DNA of 64,000 nucleotides, taken from assembly GCA_029964075.1 (NCBI GenBank), contig CM057133.1, positions 17,260,699 to 17,324,698 on the forward strand. The letters are read 5' to 3'. Source of the stretch: Patiria pectinifera. Lineage: Eukaryota; Echinodermata; Asteroidea; Valvatida; Asterinidae. Under the pieces are notes generated by a model that did no database searches, was not told the origin of the DNA, and was given only the letters and a program-made list of their open reading frames with translations. Shown one piece after another: positions 24,340 through 36,100 of this stretch. Both the position numbers and the translations under genes were made by a program. The stretch's first letter is position 1. Each line of letters begins with the position of its first letter.

Positions 24340-24420
24340 GATTGAATTGTGATCGACTTGTGATTGACTTGTGATTGTCTTGCGATTGACTTGTGACAAC
24401 TTGTGATTGACTTGTGATGA
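24340..24420. repeat. Short tandem repeat, about 11-12 bp unit GATTGACTTGT
   Basis: Seven or so units of GATTGACTTGTG with substitutions (GATCGACTTGTG, GATTGTCTTGC, GACAACTTGTG). Confidence 0.75.
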
Positions 24421-25420
24421 ATAAAATTACAACACTGTCAGAAAGAAGTCCCATACTATCCCAGATACAGTCGCAGATGATGACCTTCATGATGGCCCTC
24501 GCAAAGGCTACGTATACATTAATGATCCAATATGTAGCTAACTTTTTATTCTTCCCTATTCTTTAACAGATGTGAGAAGATTGTCTCAGCTATTCCCTGT
24601 ACCAACCCTTAAAAATTTATAAGATATTATGGCAACATTTCCGGAGCTGATATCATAAAGGTTCCCAGTCTCTGATGTCTTTTCATACGAATTTTCATAA
24701 ATAAAAAAGACACCAACAACTTTTCCCGCGGGATTTACCCAAAGTGCGCTGCGAGCAATAAACAGGGATCAGGGTGAACTTGGCGGTCTGTCATCGGCGG
24801 CTTAGATATGGCATTGGTTCCCGCTATAGCCCGTCTGTCGTCGTGGATCACATACCTGTAGCTCACTATAACACGGGCTAAAGCCTATATACACAAACAG
24901 ACTCTTAGCAAATATAATAAGAAGTGCTTTACATCCTTTCATTTCTAATACTTCTGCGGTTATACTTACAATTTGCCGTGTGCATTTGAAAATATTTGAA
25001 GTTTTTTTTTGTAGGTTGCAATTTTTGTAAGGGGTTGGGGTGGTTGCTCCCGCTTTATACTGAAAAATCAATTGCGTTAAGCTTGTGGTGATTTTTTTTT
25101 AGGAACACACTTGTTGTAACTTTCTACTCCTCTTAAATGTATGAAAACTATTATGACATTCCTATTTGGTTAATTTTGTTGAAAAGTGCATGCACTTCTT
25201 TAAACATTAACAAACTGTCCATGCTTTTCCAGACAACTGAGGGCGCTGTTGCTGCGATGTCATTTCAGGAAGACTGCGTTCAGTTTAGGCGTTTTCTGTT
25301 CATATTGTGAACCCAAAAGTGTACTCATTGAAAACATTTGCGAGAAAAATTTGCTCATTGGCATACTGCCATGTGCTGACACAACAACGAATCACCAAAG
25401 AAAAGAAAATGTACACCTGC
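24421..25420. other. No feature recognised
   Basis: No supported gene or repeat. Confidence 0.45.
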
Positions 25421-25428
25421 CCAGCAAT

Positions 25429-25666
25429 CATGGGCGTCGCGAGGGAGGGGGGAGGGGGCACTTGCCAACAACGAACAACGAAAAAAAAAAGGAAAAAGAG
25501 GTGCGAAGCCATATTGCTGTTAATTTGGGGGGGGGGTAGGGCAAATGCTCCCCTGCTCACGCTCGGAAAAATGATAAATTGAGAATATATTAAAAAGGTA
25601 AGGAATTTTGGGGACAAATTTGCTTTGCCCCCCCCCCCCCTGGAAAAAATCCTGGCGACGCCCATG
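25429..25666. mobile_element. Non-autonomous hAT-type MITE, complete
   Basis: The element is 238 bp with perfect 12-bp terminal inverted repeats, CATGGGCGTCGC at 25429-25440 and GCGACGCCCATG at 25655-25666. Both ends are flanked by the identical 8-bp CCAGCAAT (25421-25428 and 25667-25674), a target-site duplication. Eight-bp duplications and a CA-GGGCGTCGC type end are features of the hAT superfamily. Inside there are only G- and C-runs and an A-run, so it must have been moved by a transposase from elsewhere. Confidence 0.85.
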
Positions 25667-25674
25667 CCAGCAAT

Positions 25675-27206
25675 ATATCCAAAATTCTGGCAACTTCTGG
25701 TGCTGAAATTCATGCAACATGACGTTTCTGCCTAAAATGACATCACACTATTTGCTCATGAATATGGCAATTCGCATTAGCATAAAAACCAAAAAGGCAC
25801 CAAAACACCCTTGAAAATGGCAAAACGAAACTTGTCAATAACACGTCAGAATCCTTGATTTAAATCATGTTGATCCACTTTTTAAAACCACAAATTCCTC
25901 CTCAACGATTTGGGGGAAGTTTGGAGTGTTAGCTTGTCGCTCCTCAAGAAAACAGAAATCGCGAAGGCCCTTGAAATTTGGACCAGAGGTTGAGTATGTG
26001 GGTCAGCTCCCGTAAAACCAGAGGAAATCCGCGGTCTTAAGCCACGCCGGGGAAATGGGGTCGTCATGACATATTTTGCCATTCAAAAAAGAGAAATGAA
26101 TAATAATCCACCGGATTAAAATTTGAGTATTTGAGTAGAGAGAGCTGGAATGTTCACTTCGTGGCCTATCGAGCTCAATAACAATCACGATTGTCTTCAG
26201 TGGGATATCAACACCCGTATTTTTTCATTCATTGATTTATTTTCTTCTTTGCAAATTAATTTTTTTGGGTTAAGTTCAAGTTCATGAAAGTCGGTCACGG
26301 GCTTAGGGGTTGATGCGGGTGACCGTGAATTCTGGCGCACCCTGGTTTTCCATACCTTTGTGCGTCTTTTTTTTTGTTTTTTTGTTTTTACAGAATTTAT
26401 GAGTTGCCCTTTGTGTTTATCCGTTTCGGATAAATTTGAAAAGGACTGGAAATTTAGTGAAACTTTTTCGTCTTTTAATATAAAAATGGTCTTGGGCATC
26501 ATTTAACTAGAGCATAGGTCGGCTTACATCTGACAATGATCACTGCATAGTTCCTGCTGGTTCCATGAATGCTGCCCTCTGCTGTCCACAATAAACAAAA
26601 CGTGAAACATCACTCGATGTTATAATTTTCTGAGTGCAAGCATTTACGCAGGTTCATGTGAACGAAGACGAGAGTTTAGCAATGACTATAGGGTCTAATT
26701 GTACAGATAGAAAAATATCCTTGTCCCACTCTATTCAGCCTCTTCCGTTATTGAAATATTGGCACGAGTTCGAACAAGCGTTCCATGTTCGCCAAAGAAA
26801 CAGGAAAAACAAGGAGAAGCTCAAATAGCGCACCCAGGATTTGACTTTGGGGACTTTAGTATTTTTCCGACTGTCCGTGGCAAATTCGAAAGGTAGGGGT
26901 GGGGTGGGGGTTGACTGGACCCCATCTCACTGGACCCCCCCCCCCCCTTTCCATTTGAAAGCGCCACTGAGGTCGGGTAGGTCGGACCGTTATAATGGCA
27001 GCGATTCAAATCAGTCTCCTAGCTCTTTCTATTATCCTCCACAAGTTGGATACTAAACTATGCCCAATCTGATTGTCTCTGTCGTTAATATTTCTCTTCG
27101 TTTAAGGGGGTTATGAGTCTCGAATTGTCGCCTTGAATAAACTTAAAGCCTGTGCGATCATTAGCTAATCATGACATGGACATATGATATAATACGCGTC
27201 AAAAAA
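25675..27206. other. No gene recognised
   Basis: Contains G/C-runs around 26895-26950 that resemble degraded MITE interiors; no ends can be defined. Confidence 0.4.
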
Positions 27207-27797
27207 CTTGTCCCACATTTCAACCTCAATAACTCTGTTGTTTACCAATGGAATTTAATCAAAATTTCGGATCATGTAAACAATGGATGACGCTTTTTAT
27301 GGAGCGAGTTTGATCAGCTTTGTGCAAGAGGGTGAGATTTAAACGCCATACGAAAAAAATACTCACTTTCAGAATGTCGATACAGCGCTGGAGACGGTGG
27401 CGGAAGGCGCGTGCTGCGGCCGAAAGCTTCTGAAGGAATGCAGGATCACCCCTGATGTCATTGCACACCTCCTCGATCGTGTGTTGGGCCAAACGATCGA
27501 GGAGGTGTGCAATGGCATCAGGGGTGATCCTGCATTCCTTCATTAGCTTTCGGCCGCAGCACGCGCCTTCCGCCACCGTCTCCAGCGCTGTATCGACATT
27601 GGAGAACGCCAAGTCGAAAGTGGCAGATTCCGAAAATGAGTATTTTATTCGTATGGAGTTTAAATCTCACCCTCTTGCACAAAGCTGATGAAACTCGCTC
27701 CATAAAATGTGTCATGCCTTGCTAACATGATCTGAAATTTTGGTTTAATTCCATTGGTAAACATCATAGTACCTTAGGATGAAAAGTAGGACATGTT
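27207..27797. mobile_element. Large palindrome: two inverted copies of a Tc1/mariner-like transposon end
   Basis: The left arm (about 27207-27480) and right arm (27493-about 27797) are reverse complements around a 12-base centre (27481-27492). The inner part is almost perfect and the outer part has scattered mismatches. Read outward on the + strand, the right arm encodes TIEEVCNGIRGDPAFL, a stop, then AFRHRLQRCIDI and RQVESG. This resembles the last residues of IS630/Tc1/mariner-type transposases, where an RRL..CI motif precedes the C-terminus (family resemblance, inferred). The outer ends, GCGTCAAAAAACTTGTCCC on the left and its relative on the right, look like the terminal inverted repeat. 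It cannot encode a working transposase. A transcript across it would fold into a hairpin with stems of about 270 bp. Confidence 0.75.
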
Positions 27798-28229
27798 TTT
27801 TTTGTACACGAAGTACCTCCCTCAATCCCTATATACTCTCGAAGAAAAAGTCAGAGTGTGATGCAATCCTTGCGGATTCCTATACACAGGTGCCCCCGGC
27901 CTGGCACCGCCAAGTCTCCGTGGCCACAATGGGCCAAACTCCGCTCAGGGGCGTGTAATGCTCCTCTGTCCCACCGGTAATTTCCAATCTTTCCCCCGGT
28001 CTCTCGGGTGTGTTTCACGGTCGATTCCCTTGACGGGCTCATGCCCTTCCTGGCTACTGCTTTTTTTCTGTCTTTCTTTCTTTTTTTAGAAAAGAAGGGA
28101 AAACTTATGTATATAAAGTGGCACTGTTTACCCAACGATTAACTCCGGCTCTCTAATTTCGCGGACCGGCAAGAGACCTCAACTTAATTGCAGCGATTCA
28201 CTAAGCTCGCCAAACACGGCGCAGTTCTT
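27798..28229. other. No feature recognised
   Basis: No supported gene or repeat; moderately GC-rich at 27880-28030. Confidence 0.4.
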
Positions 28230-28268
28230 GTTTCAACAATTGGCCTAATGCGCTGGAATTGTTGAAAC
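28230..28268. promoter_or_regulatory. Inverted pair of ACAAT sites (possible Sox-type site)
   Basis: GTTTCAACAATT (28230-28241) and its exact complement AATTGTTGAAAC (28257-28268) are separated by 15 bases. ACAAT/ATTGT is the core bound by Sox-family HMG proteins, and paired inverted sites are known for SoxE dimers. The structure could equally be a short RNA hairpin. Confidence 0.3.
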
Positions 28269-29212
28269 GCGATGGCCGGCAGGGAGACGGAATTGAGTGA
28301 GTCCCAAGCAGTGTGTTGCATGACTGGGCCCGTCTAATCTTCTTGCACGCGAGGTTTCTGTCAATATTATATTGGTCTTTCGGTTGGGACAGCCTCGATG
28401 CCCCGTGTTCTTTTAGCCAAGTTCTTCTCACGAGCTGGCAGCTCTAAATGATAATGAAAACTGACAATCTTTCCAGACAAAAGGCATAGCCTCCTTAAGT
28501 TGTATCAAAAATGAGAGAAGTTAATCCGTGGTTACATGTTACCAAAATACAAACTTTTGTTGTTGAACCAAATTGCAAGGATTTTCCCCGGCAACACGTA
28601 AATTCAAGGTTTGTTGTGTCACATTTTATGGGCGTAGGTGTGACATTGGAAGAGTTATAGCGTGACAAGTCAGATTAAGACTATAGAAAAGGACTGCCTC
28701 GCTTCGGGCTGACAGGGCACTGCGTGTAAAAGAGAGTGCTTACTATAATTATACAAAGGGCCAAAGTCATACAGAGATGGCCATCCCCGTAAATAGTGTT
28801 GGTAGAGGGAGGGTCATTTTCAGGCAGTGCTCGATCTCTCGTGTAAATAACATCCGAATCGAACGGTCCGGGTCCGCGTGCGAGAGAGCAATTTCAGCGG
28901 GCGAGTAACCGGTCTCTTGCGGGGCTTCCCTTGACGAGGAGCTGGGCTATCTTTTGGTTAAGACCTACATCCCCATTAACTCGTTAAATGAGTACAAGAC
29001 CACCCGTGCTTTTGAGTCACAACAGATCGATGGCTTGCGGATGTATAGGAAACAGTATTTAGCCGAAGTTTGGAATTTGAATTTAAAACAAAATATGTAA
29101 CCATTTTTCTTATCTAAGTTTATGCGTGAAGCAAGGAAATGGCTTTATATAGTTGCTTTGCATGAACGTGCTTTGGAATCATCGAGCCAAATGGATATTT
29201 AAATATGGTTGG
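28269..29212. other. No feature recognised
   Basis: No supported gene or repeat. Confidence 0.45.
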
Positions 29213-29420
29213 CAGAGGCGTAACTATAGGGTTAAACTTCTAGGGGGCACCTGGGGTGCTCCAGGGGTGCGCCATTTTTTTCAAGGGGGCACTGAAGGCA
29301 ATCGATATGTTGTGTTTGTGCAATTCCAATTTTAAACGGGAGGCACCGGGGGCTCGGACCCGTTTCTTCCCAACAATCAGTGGCAAAGCTACGGGGGGTG
29401 GAGGGGGTGGGGTGTCTGCC
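29213..29420. mobile_element. Degraded hAT-like termini
   Basis: CAGAGGCGTAACTATAGGG at 29213 and CAGTGGCAAAGCTACGGGG at 29378 both resemble left ends of hAT MITEs (CAGTGGCGTAGCTA type). They point the same way and no matching right end or target duplication is visible, so they are probably two truncated insertions. Confidence 0.35.
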
Positions 29421-30239
29421 AAAGAAAAAATCCCGTAACCGGTTCTGTATTTGCTTCAACGCAATGTTAACCTCATGCCGAATTATCCAACTAAAGCGTT
29501 ATAGGGGCCCCTAGACATGTCCCTACTTTTCGGGGTTTTTCCCGTCTAATAGGTCCGGCCTCCGTGCTGAACCAGTCTGATTAGCGTTTTTGTAAAGGGA
29601 CGACTGGCAAACACAATTCACTCCCCTGACTTGGGCCCACTTATTCATGCGTGGTGTCCGGCGGCTGATGACCGGTAAATCGCCCACACGAATCCAGGTG
29701 CCGTATTGTTGGCCCACACTGAACTGAGACAGCATTTTGGTGACCAGCCACCGTTAATGAGTGGTCCTTTTATAATGAAGCCGGCATCGCCAGAGTGGAG
29801 TTTGTTCAACCGATCAAAGGAACTATCATATCCAAAGTTTTCCTTTCGGTCGACGTTAATTGAAAGTTTTGGCAAATGTAGCATTACAAAATTAGACCCT
29901 GGGCCATAGACTTCACACGCAATGTGACGTAATTTCTGAGTGTACCAGGGAGGCCTGCTTTGTTATTTCCATTGAAAATGGTTGTGTAACCCTACAAGTA
30001 TTAGAGATCCGTTTTAACTTTCCAGAAACGTACGACCGGTTCGTATATGCACTATAAAACGTATAATTATATCCAACAGGGAAACAGAACAATCCTTCTC
30101 CTAGTAAATTAATGGTGTCCCTCCAAAGTCGTCATTGGACTTCAGATCTGCAGAAAAGTTGAGTTTATGTTTGCGCTAAAGTTAATGTATTTTTTTCTGT
30201 AAAAGACACACTCTAAAAGGTTTCTGGTAATTGTGCCTG
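29421..30239. other. No feature recognised
   Basis: No supported gene or repeat. Confidence 0.45.
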
Positions 30240-30445
30240 ACACTAATCAGGGTAAAAATTGACACCTTTCCGGGTCAAAATGACACTTTTGCCAAGGTTT
30301 CCGGGGCAAAATGAGCTGGAAAATGATGTGTCAGATAAGTGTCAAATTTGACCTGGAAAAGTATCAAATTTGACCCTGCTTAGTGCCAGGCACAATCGAA
30401 CCCGGATTTTTGGGTCAATCCGACCAGGAACGTTTTAGAGTGCAG
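30240..30445. repeat. Dispersed GGGTCAAAATGACA repeat family, copy E
   Basis: GACACCTTTCCGGGTCAAAA, TGGAAAATGATGTGTCAG, AAGTGTCAAATTTGACC and GAACCCGGATTTTTGGGTC. This is the clearest copy next to that at 3061. Confidence 0.6.
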
Positions 30446-30569
30446 TTGGAATTTGGAGCCTATAGGGGGTATGTGCGAACGGGCCAGGCATCCGCAAACT
30501 GAAACAAAAATCTCTTGCTAGAGCACCGTATGATGTATTGAATCAATTGGATAAGACTTCAAGTGGAGT

Positions 30570-30850
30570 CAGGCTAGCGTAGCGGTTCTTTCCCCGTCTT
30601 CCACCGCTGTGGCCCAGGTTCCATTCCTGCCCTGGTCCACATGTGGATTGGGTTTTCAGTCCCTGCACCTGATTCCGTTGGATTCCCCAGAATATCTTTC
30701 TGGGGTTTTCCTCCCACCTCTAAAGCTGTCATCTCTTCTCATTGTCTTCTCTCTACAGGTTTCTTCAGGCTTGTGAGCTACAGTGCCAAGGGTGCTTTTG
30801 AAGAATCCTTGTATTGGTTTCATTTACCAGAAAATAAATAAATAATAAGG
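30570..30850 (+). mobile_element. tRNA-derived SINE, nearly complete
   Basis: A-box TAGCGTAGCGGT (about 30573) and B-box GGTTCCATTCC (about 30618) are followed by ATGTGGATTGGGTTTTCAGT, TTTCTGGGGTTTTCCTCCCA and CCTCTAAAGCTG. The element ends in ACCAGAAAATAAATAAATAA. The tail matches that of the split copy at 18296-18525. It shows what the intact element looks like between A- and B-box. Confidence 0.75.
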
Positions 30851-32424
30851 GTCTGCGTAGTTGATAGGGCCTACTCAGTGATTTCAAAGGTTGTGCGGAA
30901 GCACCATCGTAGGCGCTATTTCCGCTGGCCAACATAAACGCATGCACCAGCGCTTGCCTTTTCTTGCTGTAGATAATACAGTGCTTTTACTGGACCTATA
31001 TATAGGTCCTGAAAGTAATCCTGAAAGTGTTCTATTTTAATCTCCACAGTGTTGAGCATCGGCGTCGATAATTTTTTTATAAAGAGGATCGATTAGGAAA
31101 TGGCCATCTGGCGTTAAGGTGATGCTGTTTTCATTAAAGGCTTAATCATGGGCGTGGCGCTTGATAACACGTTTATAATGTGTCACTCCCAAGTCATATG
31201 CTCTAATGAAAACCTTCGAATTCTTGATTTTGTTCAGGGCAGTTAAAGAACGTGCGGGCCATATTAATTTTTTCTACCCTGAAGTGACAACTATCTTAAT
31301 GCTGATTTGATCCTATTTCTACTAAAGTTGCCAAAAACCGTGCGCTTCTTAAAAAGTACCATATCGCACCACATGTAGTTTGGAGGCTAAGTTGTTGTTT
31401 ATTCTTCAACTCAAAAGGTCAAAGGTTAATCCACTCCCCTGGCCAATCGATATCGATCCCGCCCTCGTTCTTGTATTTTCATTGGGAGGGATTCACGGCT
31501 TCTGCCCTGCTTCTTAATCCTCCAGATAACTCAGTAATCTCTGCTCTCATTTTGACCTCAAAAATCGAGAGATGCTTTAATAATATCTTCGTGTGTATCA
31601 AATTCCAAGGAGCGCGTCGCTGCTGTGTGCAGCTGTGGCCTAGTGGGTGCAACATCATGCAAGTCAGTCAGCACCCTAGAAGAAAAATAAAGTAATGCAG
31701 AAAAAATAAAATCGGAAGAAAAATAACTTAGCTTGAGTTGGCATTGATATATTCACAACAAGACCTTGGGTATGGGGGAAAGAGTTATGGGGAAAGTTTT
31801 TTTGGCAGTTGGTGGTGGAAACTCGATATGGTATGTCGAAGATGGGCACTGACCTTTATTCATTGTCACTTGATGTAAAGGGCTTACCCAAGCCGGTATA
31901 ATGAGGCGCCGTGTTCCTAGCCCACCGGAGTGGATGAACGGCTGCGCACTGTATACACACATACGTAGCTCGCGATAAAGATGATGGACAGACGGACAGA
32001 TAGACAACAATCACGACCAACAGACCGGGCACGGACCTATACGACGTAACAACGAAACGGACAAGTTAAAACGTGCCGACGGGCAGTGGGTACGAAGAAC
32101 CTCCTTTAAACTCCCCAAATTCAACTCTGTGTTGTATCCTCATAGCAGGCTCTGCCGTCGCGTTAATCATGAAAGTGCTGCAGAACTCGGGTTGGGATAT
32201 TAATTGAGTCACGGTTTAAATAATTCAATAAAAAAAAAACGATCCAGCGAGAAAACATTTTTGATGTCTCGTTCTACCAAAGAACGATACGGTGACATCT
32301 GTATGCTGCAATGGCAACAAAAGACAGTGTGCTTTAAAATTGGGTTTTGCCCTTTACCGACGTTATTTTGCGAACACTGTACGTTCAGTACCGCCCGAGA
32401 GTTTGCGACCAAAAAAAGAATTCA
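30851..32424. other. No gene recognised
   Basis: No supported gene. A possible weak tRNA-like head (GTGGCCTAGTGGGTGCAA, about 31634) has no matching B-box. Confidence 0.4.
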
Positions 32425-32500
32425 TTTGATTACTCGGGTTGGACTGGAACCCACGACCTCCTGCTTGCTAGTGCAAAGATCCGCTCTGCGCAGTTCTCGT
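32425..32500 (-). mobile_element. tRNA-like SINE head (fragment)
   Basis: Read on the - strand: TTTGCACTAGCAAGCAGGAG then GTCGTGGGTTCCAGTCC, a B-box-like segment. The opposite-strand translation RVGLEPTTSCLL is a well-known artefact of such tRNA-derived sequences. No SINE body follows, so it is a fragment. Confidence 0.45.
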
Positions 32501-33160
32501 AACATTCACCTTAATCACGGCACCCACAACGTTACCGTGCCGTTAACATTCCGTGGCAGGAGAAACGCACGCGTGACTCGCTAAATAAACCTCTTCATCT
32601 CGTCTCCGGTCTCCTAACAAAATAATCCACAATCGTCAACTGTCGTATTCGGGTATTTAACAATATTTGCCTCTTTTGAAATTGTCAATAAAGTCAGTTA
32701 TATAGGCATAGCTGACATACCAGTATCGTCTAGCGCAGTGTATTTCGGGCTAGATTATGTGGGGCATTGAAAAACAGTCTTGTCGGTATCGTTGTCCTTG
32801 TATAATGTCCAACGATAAATAAAAAGCAAAACAGTCGTCGAGGTAATATCAAGGATAACTGACCCTACAAAACGTGTCATGCCAAAATTAATTGATGCTG
32901 ACACCATCTTGCAAAAAAAAAAGTTTGACAAAACCGAAAGAGAAAACGAGAATAAAGATTGTGATTGTGTCTGCTTCGTTGCGATTTAAATTTCGCGTTA
33001 GCTATTTTGTTAGTTGTGTTCTCGGTGAGTGTACTTGGTCTATAGTATTAACTGAACATATAATAGAATTATCATGAACATTTGCAACAATTTGTTCGTC
33101 AATTGTGTTCATGCTTATGGCTAGATGTCATTCTCAAAAGTGTAATTGTTAGATCTGACC
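32501..33160. other. No feature recognised
   Basis: No supported gene or repeat. Confidence 0.45.
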
Positions 33161-33196
33161 CAATTGTTGAGTAAAACTGTTCGGCCTCAACAATTG
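33161..33196. promoter_or_regulatory. Second inverted pair of ACAAT sites
   Basis: CAATTGTTGAG (33161-33171) and its exact complement CTCAACAATTG (33186-33196) are separated by 14 bases. Further ATTGT words lie just upstream (33088-33151). The layout resembles 28230-28268, although the sequences are not otherwise related. Confidence 0.3.
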
Positions 33197-36100
33197 TATT
33201 CTTTTTTCCCCCTTTCTTTTTTTAAGTAGGATCCAACCCCTTTTGTCCTCCAGTGAATTGAGGGTGCAAGAAGTGTCACGTGAGACGAGTATGATAGATT
33301 AAAATATAGCATCGATTTCTAAATAAGAATGAAGGCTCTTTCATCTCTTCCAATGTGACCAATATACGTCACGAGATAGAAGTTATTTATAGCGAGTGTT
33401 ACGAGAGTTCGAGAGTTTCACAGTTAACAGAGATCTCGACACACTCGTTGCCAAAGTGTTGTCATATTATTTGACTGAAAAAAGTCGATCTTCCATCCAG
33501 CTGATTATAGCTTTAATCATATGGGCGCGAGTTCGACTGTTTTACATTTAATCGGGTAATTAAATTAAATCTACATTTCGTCGGAACATGCGGGAATGAT
33601 AATCGTCACATGTGGTGCTTTATGTACTCTAAACATTGCATGTTTACGGATTCTCAAACTTGGAGATCAGGCTATGCAGCTGCTTGTTGTATTTGAGCTT
33701 GTGACTGTTTTCTTTTCATTGATAATGACGCACGGTTTCACCAGTTTGTTTTTGGACAATCTTAATTTCTTTCACATCAGGTGTCAGCCTCAGAAAAGGC
33801 CACTCCCCAAGAGTGCCAAAAACTGGCACGAACGTGTCGTTTTAGCTGTTTATGAATCGGCCTTAAGAACATGTCTGCCCAGCAATTAGAAACGATTAGG
33901 ATAATCCCTTCCAATGCGATTACCGACTGGCTTGATCCTGTGGAAATGGGGCTAAATCCGCTTCCCGATACTTAGCAGGTCTGTGTTAAAATTATTGAGA
34001 GGTGATTACGGTAAGTGCTTGCTCACTTAGACACTGAATGCGAAATGTTATACTGCGAATTACAGCACCAAATTGATGACCATTTTGAGGTTGGTGCTAA
34101 TAGACGTGTACGTGTAAGAAGGTGTAGGTCTACGTAAAGTTGTGTGGTGAAAGTTTGCCTTTTGCACCCAAGAGATAGTCACTTGACATTTTGGTGTAAC
34201 CACAAAACCACTGGTTGTAGTTGTAGGCTCCAGTCGTCACCATGCAAAGTGTGTTGAACAACTTCTCATGTTGACCCACTTTGATTGCGAGATCCTTACC
34301 ACAAGACTTGACATCCTTGGAAAAAGGTTATGAAGAACCAAATAAAACATCCTCGTAACATGACTGTGTGCCGCTAACAGACTTGCTTTGCGGGGTGCAG
34401 CCCAGTCAATAAGTCACATAGACACCAATGATATATCCCCATTCTTCAAATTTCTTTTTAAAAAACCCTTCAAACTCTCACATGTGTTCAGGCTGCACAG
34501 AAAAATGATGATCAACATGTCGTCTTTCATTTTCCTTTCAATTTTTAGTGGGTTGACCGATGACTTTTTGAGAAATTCTCAGCCAAAGAAGACCACCCCT
34601 AAAACGAATGATATTTTCCAACTGGAAAAGTAGCCGTTTTGAAAAAGGATCCCTCCACAACATGGCCGAAATAGCGCCACTTTCGGATCCAATTGCATCC
34701 GAAATGCTCAGAATTGGAAGACCCAAGTCCAGGCTATAGAGGTACAGTGCCATATGTCTTCACTCCCCCAATTCCATGGCTCTCAGAACTCTCTAATATA
34801 GAATAATTTGAATGTTTAACTTTGATTCATGAGCTCGGCGGACGGATCTGTGGCCTATTTACTGGGTTGCAGCCTGCCTGCGATTGCGTATCACGGTAGC
34901 CAGATAGGCGAAACATCGATCTCAAAGCAGCCTCGCCATTGTTCGGTTTCTGTTTTCAAACCGCTACCTTTCTGACCACAAATATTTGTGGAATGACCCA
35001 AAAAGAAAATCTGCGGGTCGCCGAAGTTGTTTGGTCTGGGCGGGAAAGTTGTTGTTGTGATCGGATTTGGTAAATAATTATCGGGCATCAAACGATACGG
35101 CCATGCCCAACCACCATACCAACTCTGGATCCCGAAGACATTCTTCTGAAAACCCTTACAAGTTTCCCAATAGAGTTATAACTGTCATGCAAACAAAAAG
35201 TTACTATTTTGGTTACCGGACAATTTTCTAGATTTAATGCGAAAGTTCAATATTGACACAGGCCGCCGGTATTTGATTTGGCAATCACATCTTAGCGAAT
35301 AAGTAGCGGATGGAAATAAACACCAAACACAAAATGAAAGTTCAATCTTGACAGTCCTCTCGCGATGTCCAATGGAACAAGTCTATAAGGGCCTGTGGCA
35401 TAGGGCGAACTGTTGTGTGCAATTTTAACTAACGAACGTCAATGCAAGAAAAAAAGCAGCTCTAATCCCCTTTGTTGGAGCATGCGTCGATGTTTTAGCT
35501 TTGTGGCGTAAGATCGATCTCTTTTGGGGCTTAAAATCTCAAACACGAGACCTTTGCACGCACACTACTTGCTGGAGTCTTGAGCCAAGTGAACGTCTCT
35601 CATGCTCCCGTGCCGCTCCGTAGTTGACGTACCAACTTCTCTCTTGTCATTTCTGCTAGCTCACTCACTCCGTTATATTTTTCTTCACGACGAAAAGCCT
35701 TTCGGGGAAAATAGTTTTGGTAAGTTTTCTCATGATTACGCTTGAACTGATTTCATAAAAAAGATTATTATGTAACCGTATTGGATACGTAGCCAAAGGG
35801 TGATTTGTTGATGGAAGCACCGACGGTTCTCAATGGAAATAAAACAATTTAAAATCAAACACGTCTCTTAGTTTGTGAAGCTGAATGATGCAGAAGAACC
35901 ACATTTTCCCTATTTTATGGGCAAATAATTTCGTTGTATAGCTGATTGTTTTGGTACGGGTGTCCTTAATCTGTAATGTGGCAGAAATTATTTCAAAACA
36001 ATCACCGATGTTTATGTTCCTAATCCATTTAGCTAGGTAGTGACTACGCAAAATGGTCCGACACAACGTATAGGCCCTCTTGCGAGTCCAAAGCAATAAC

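Noticed and set aside
25300..25713. 137-codon - strand frame with glycine runs
   Set aside because: It runs through the hAT MITE; the glycine and proline runs are its G- and C-tracts.
27259..27612. 117-codon - strand frame as an intact gene
   Set aside because: It crosses the centre of the palindrome, so its two halves are sense and antisense of the same sequence.
32404..32584. Frame containing RVGLEPTTSCL as a protein
   Set aside because: This translation is the usual artefact of the reverse complement of a tRNA-derived SINE head.
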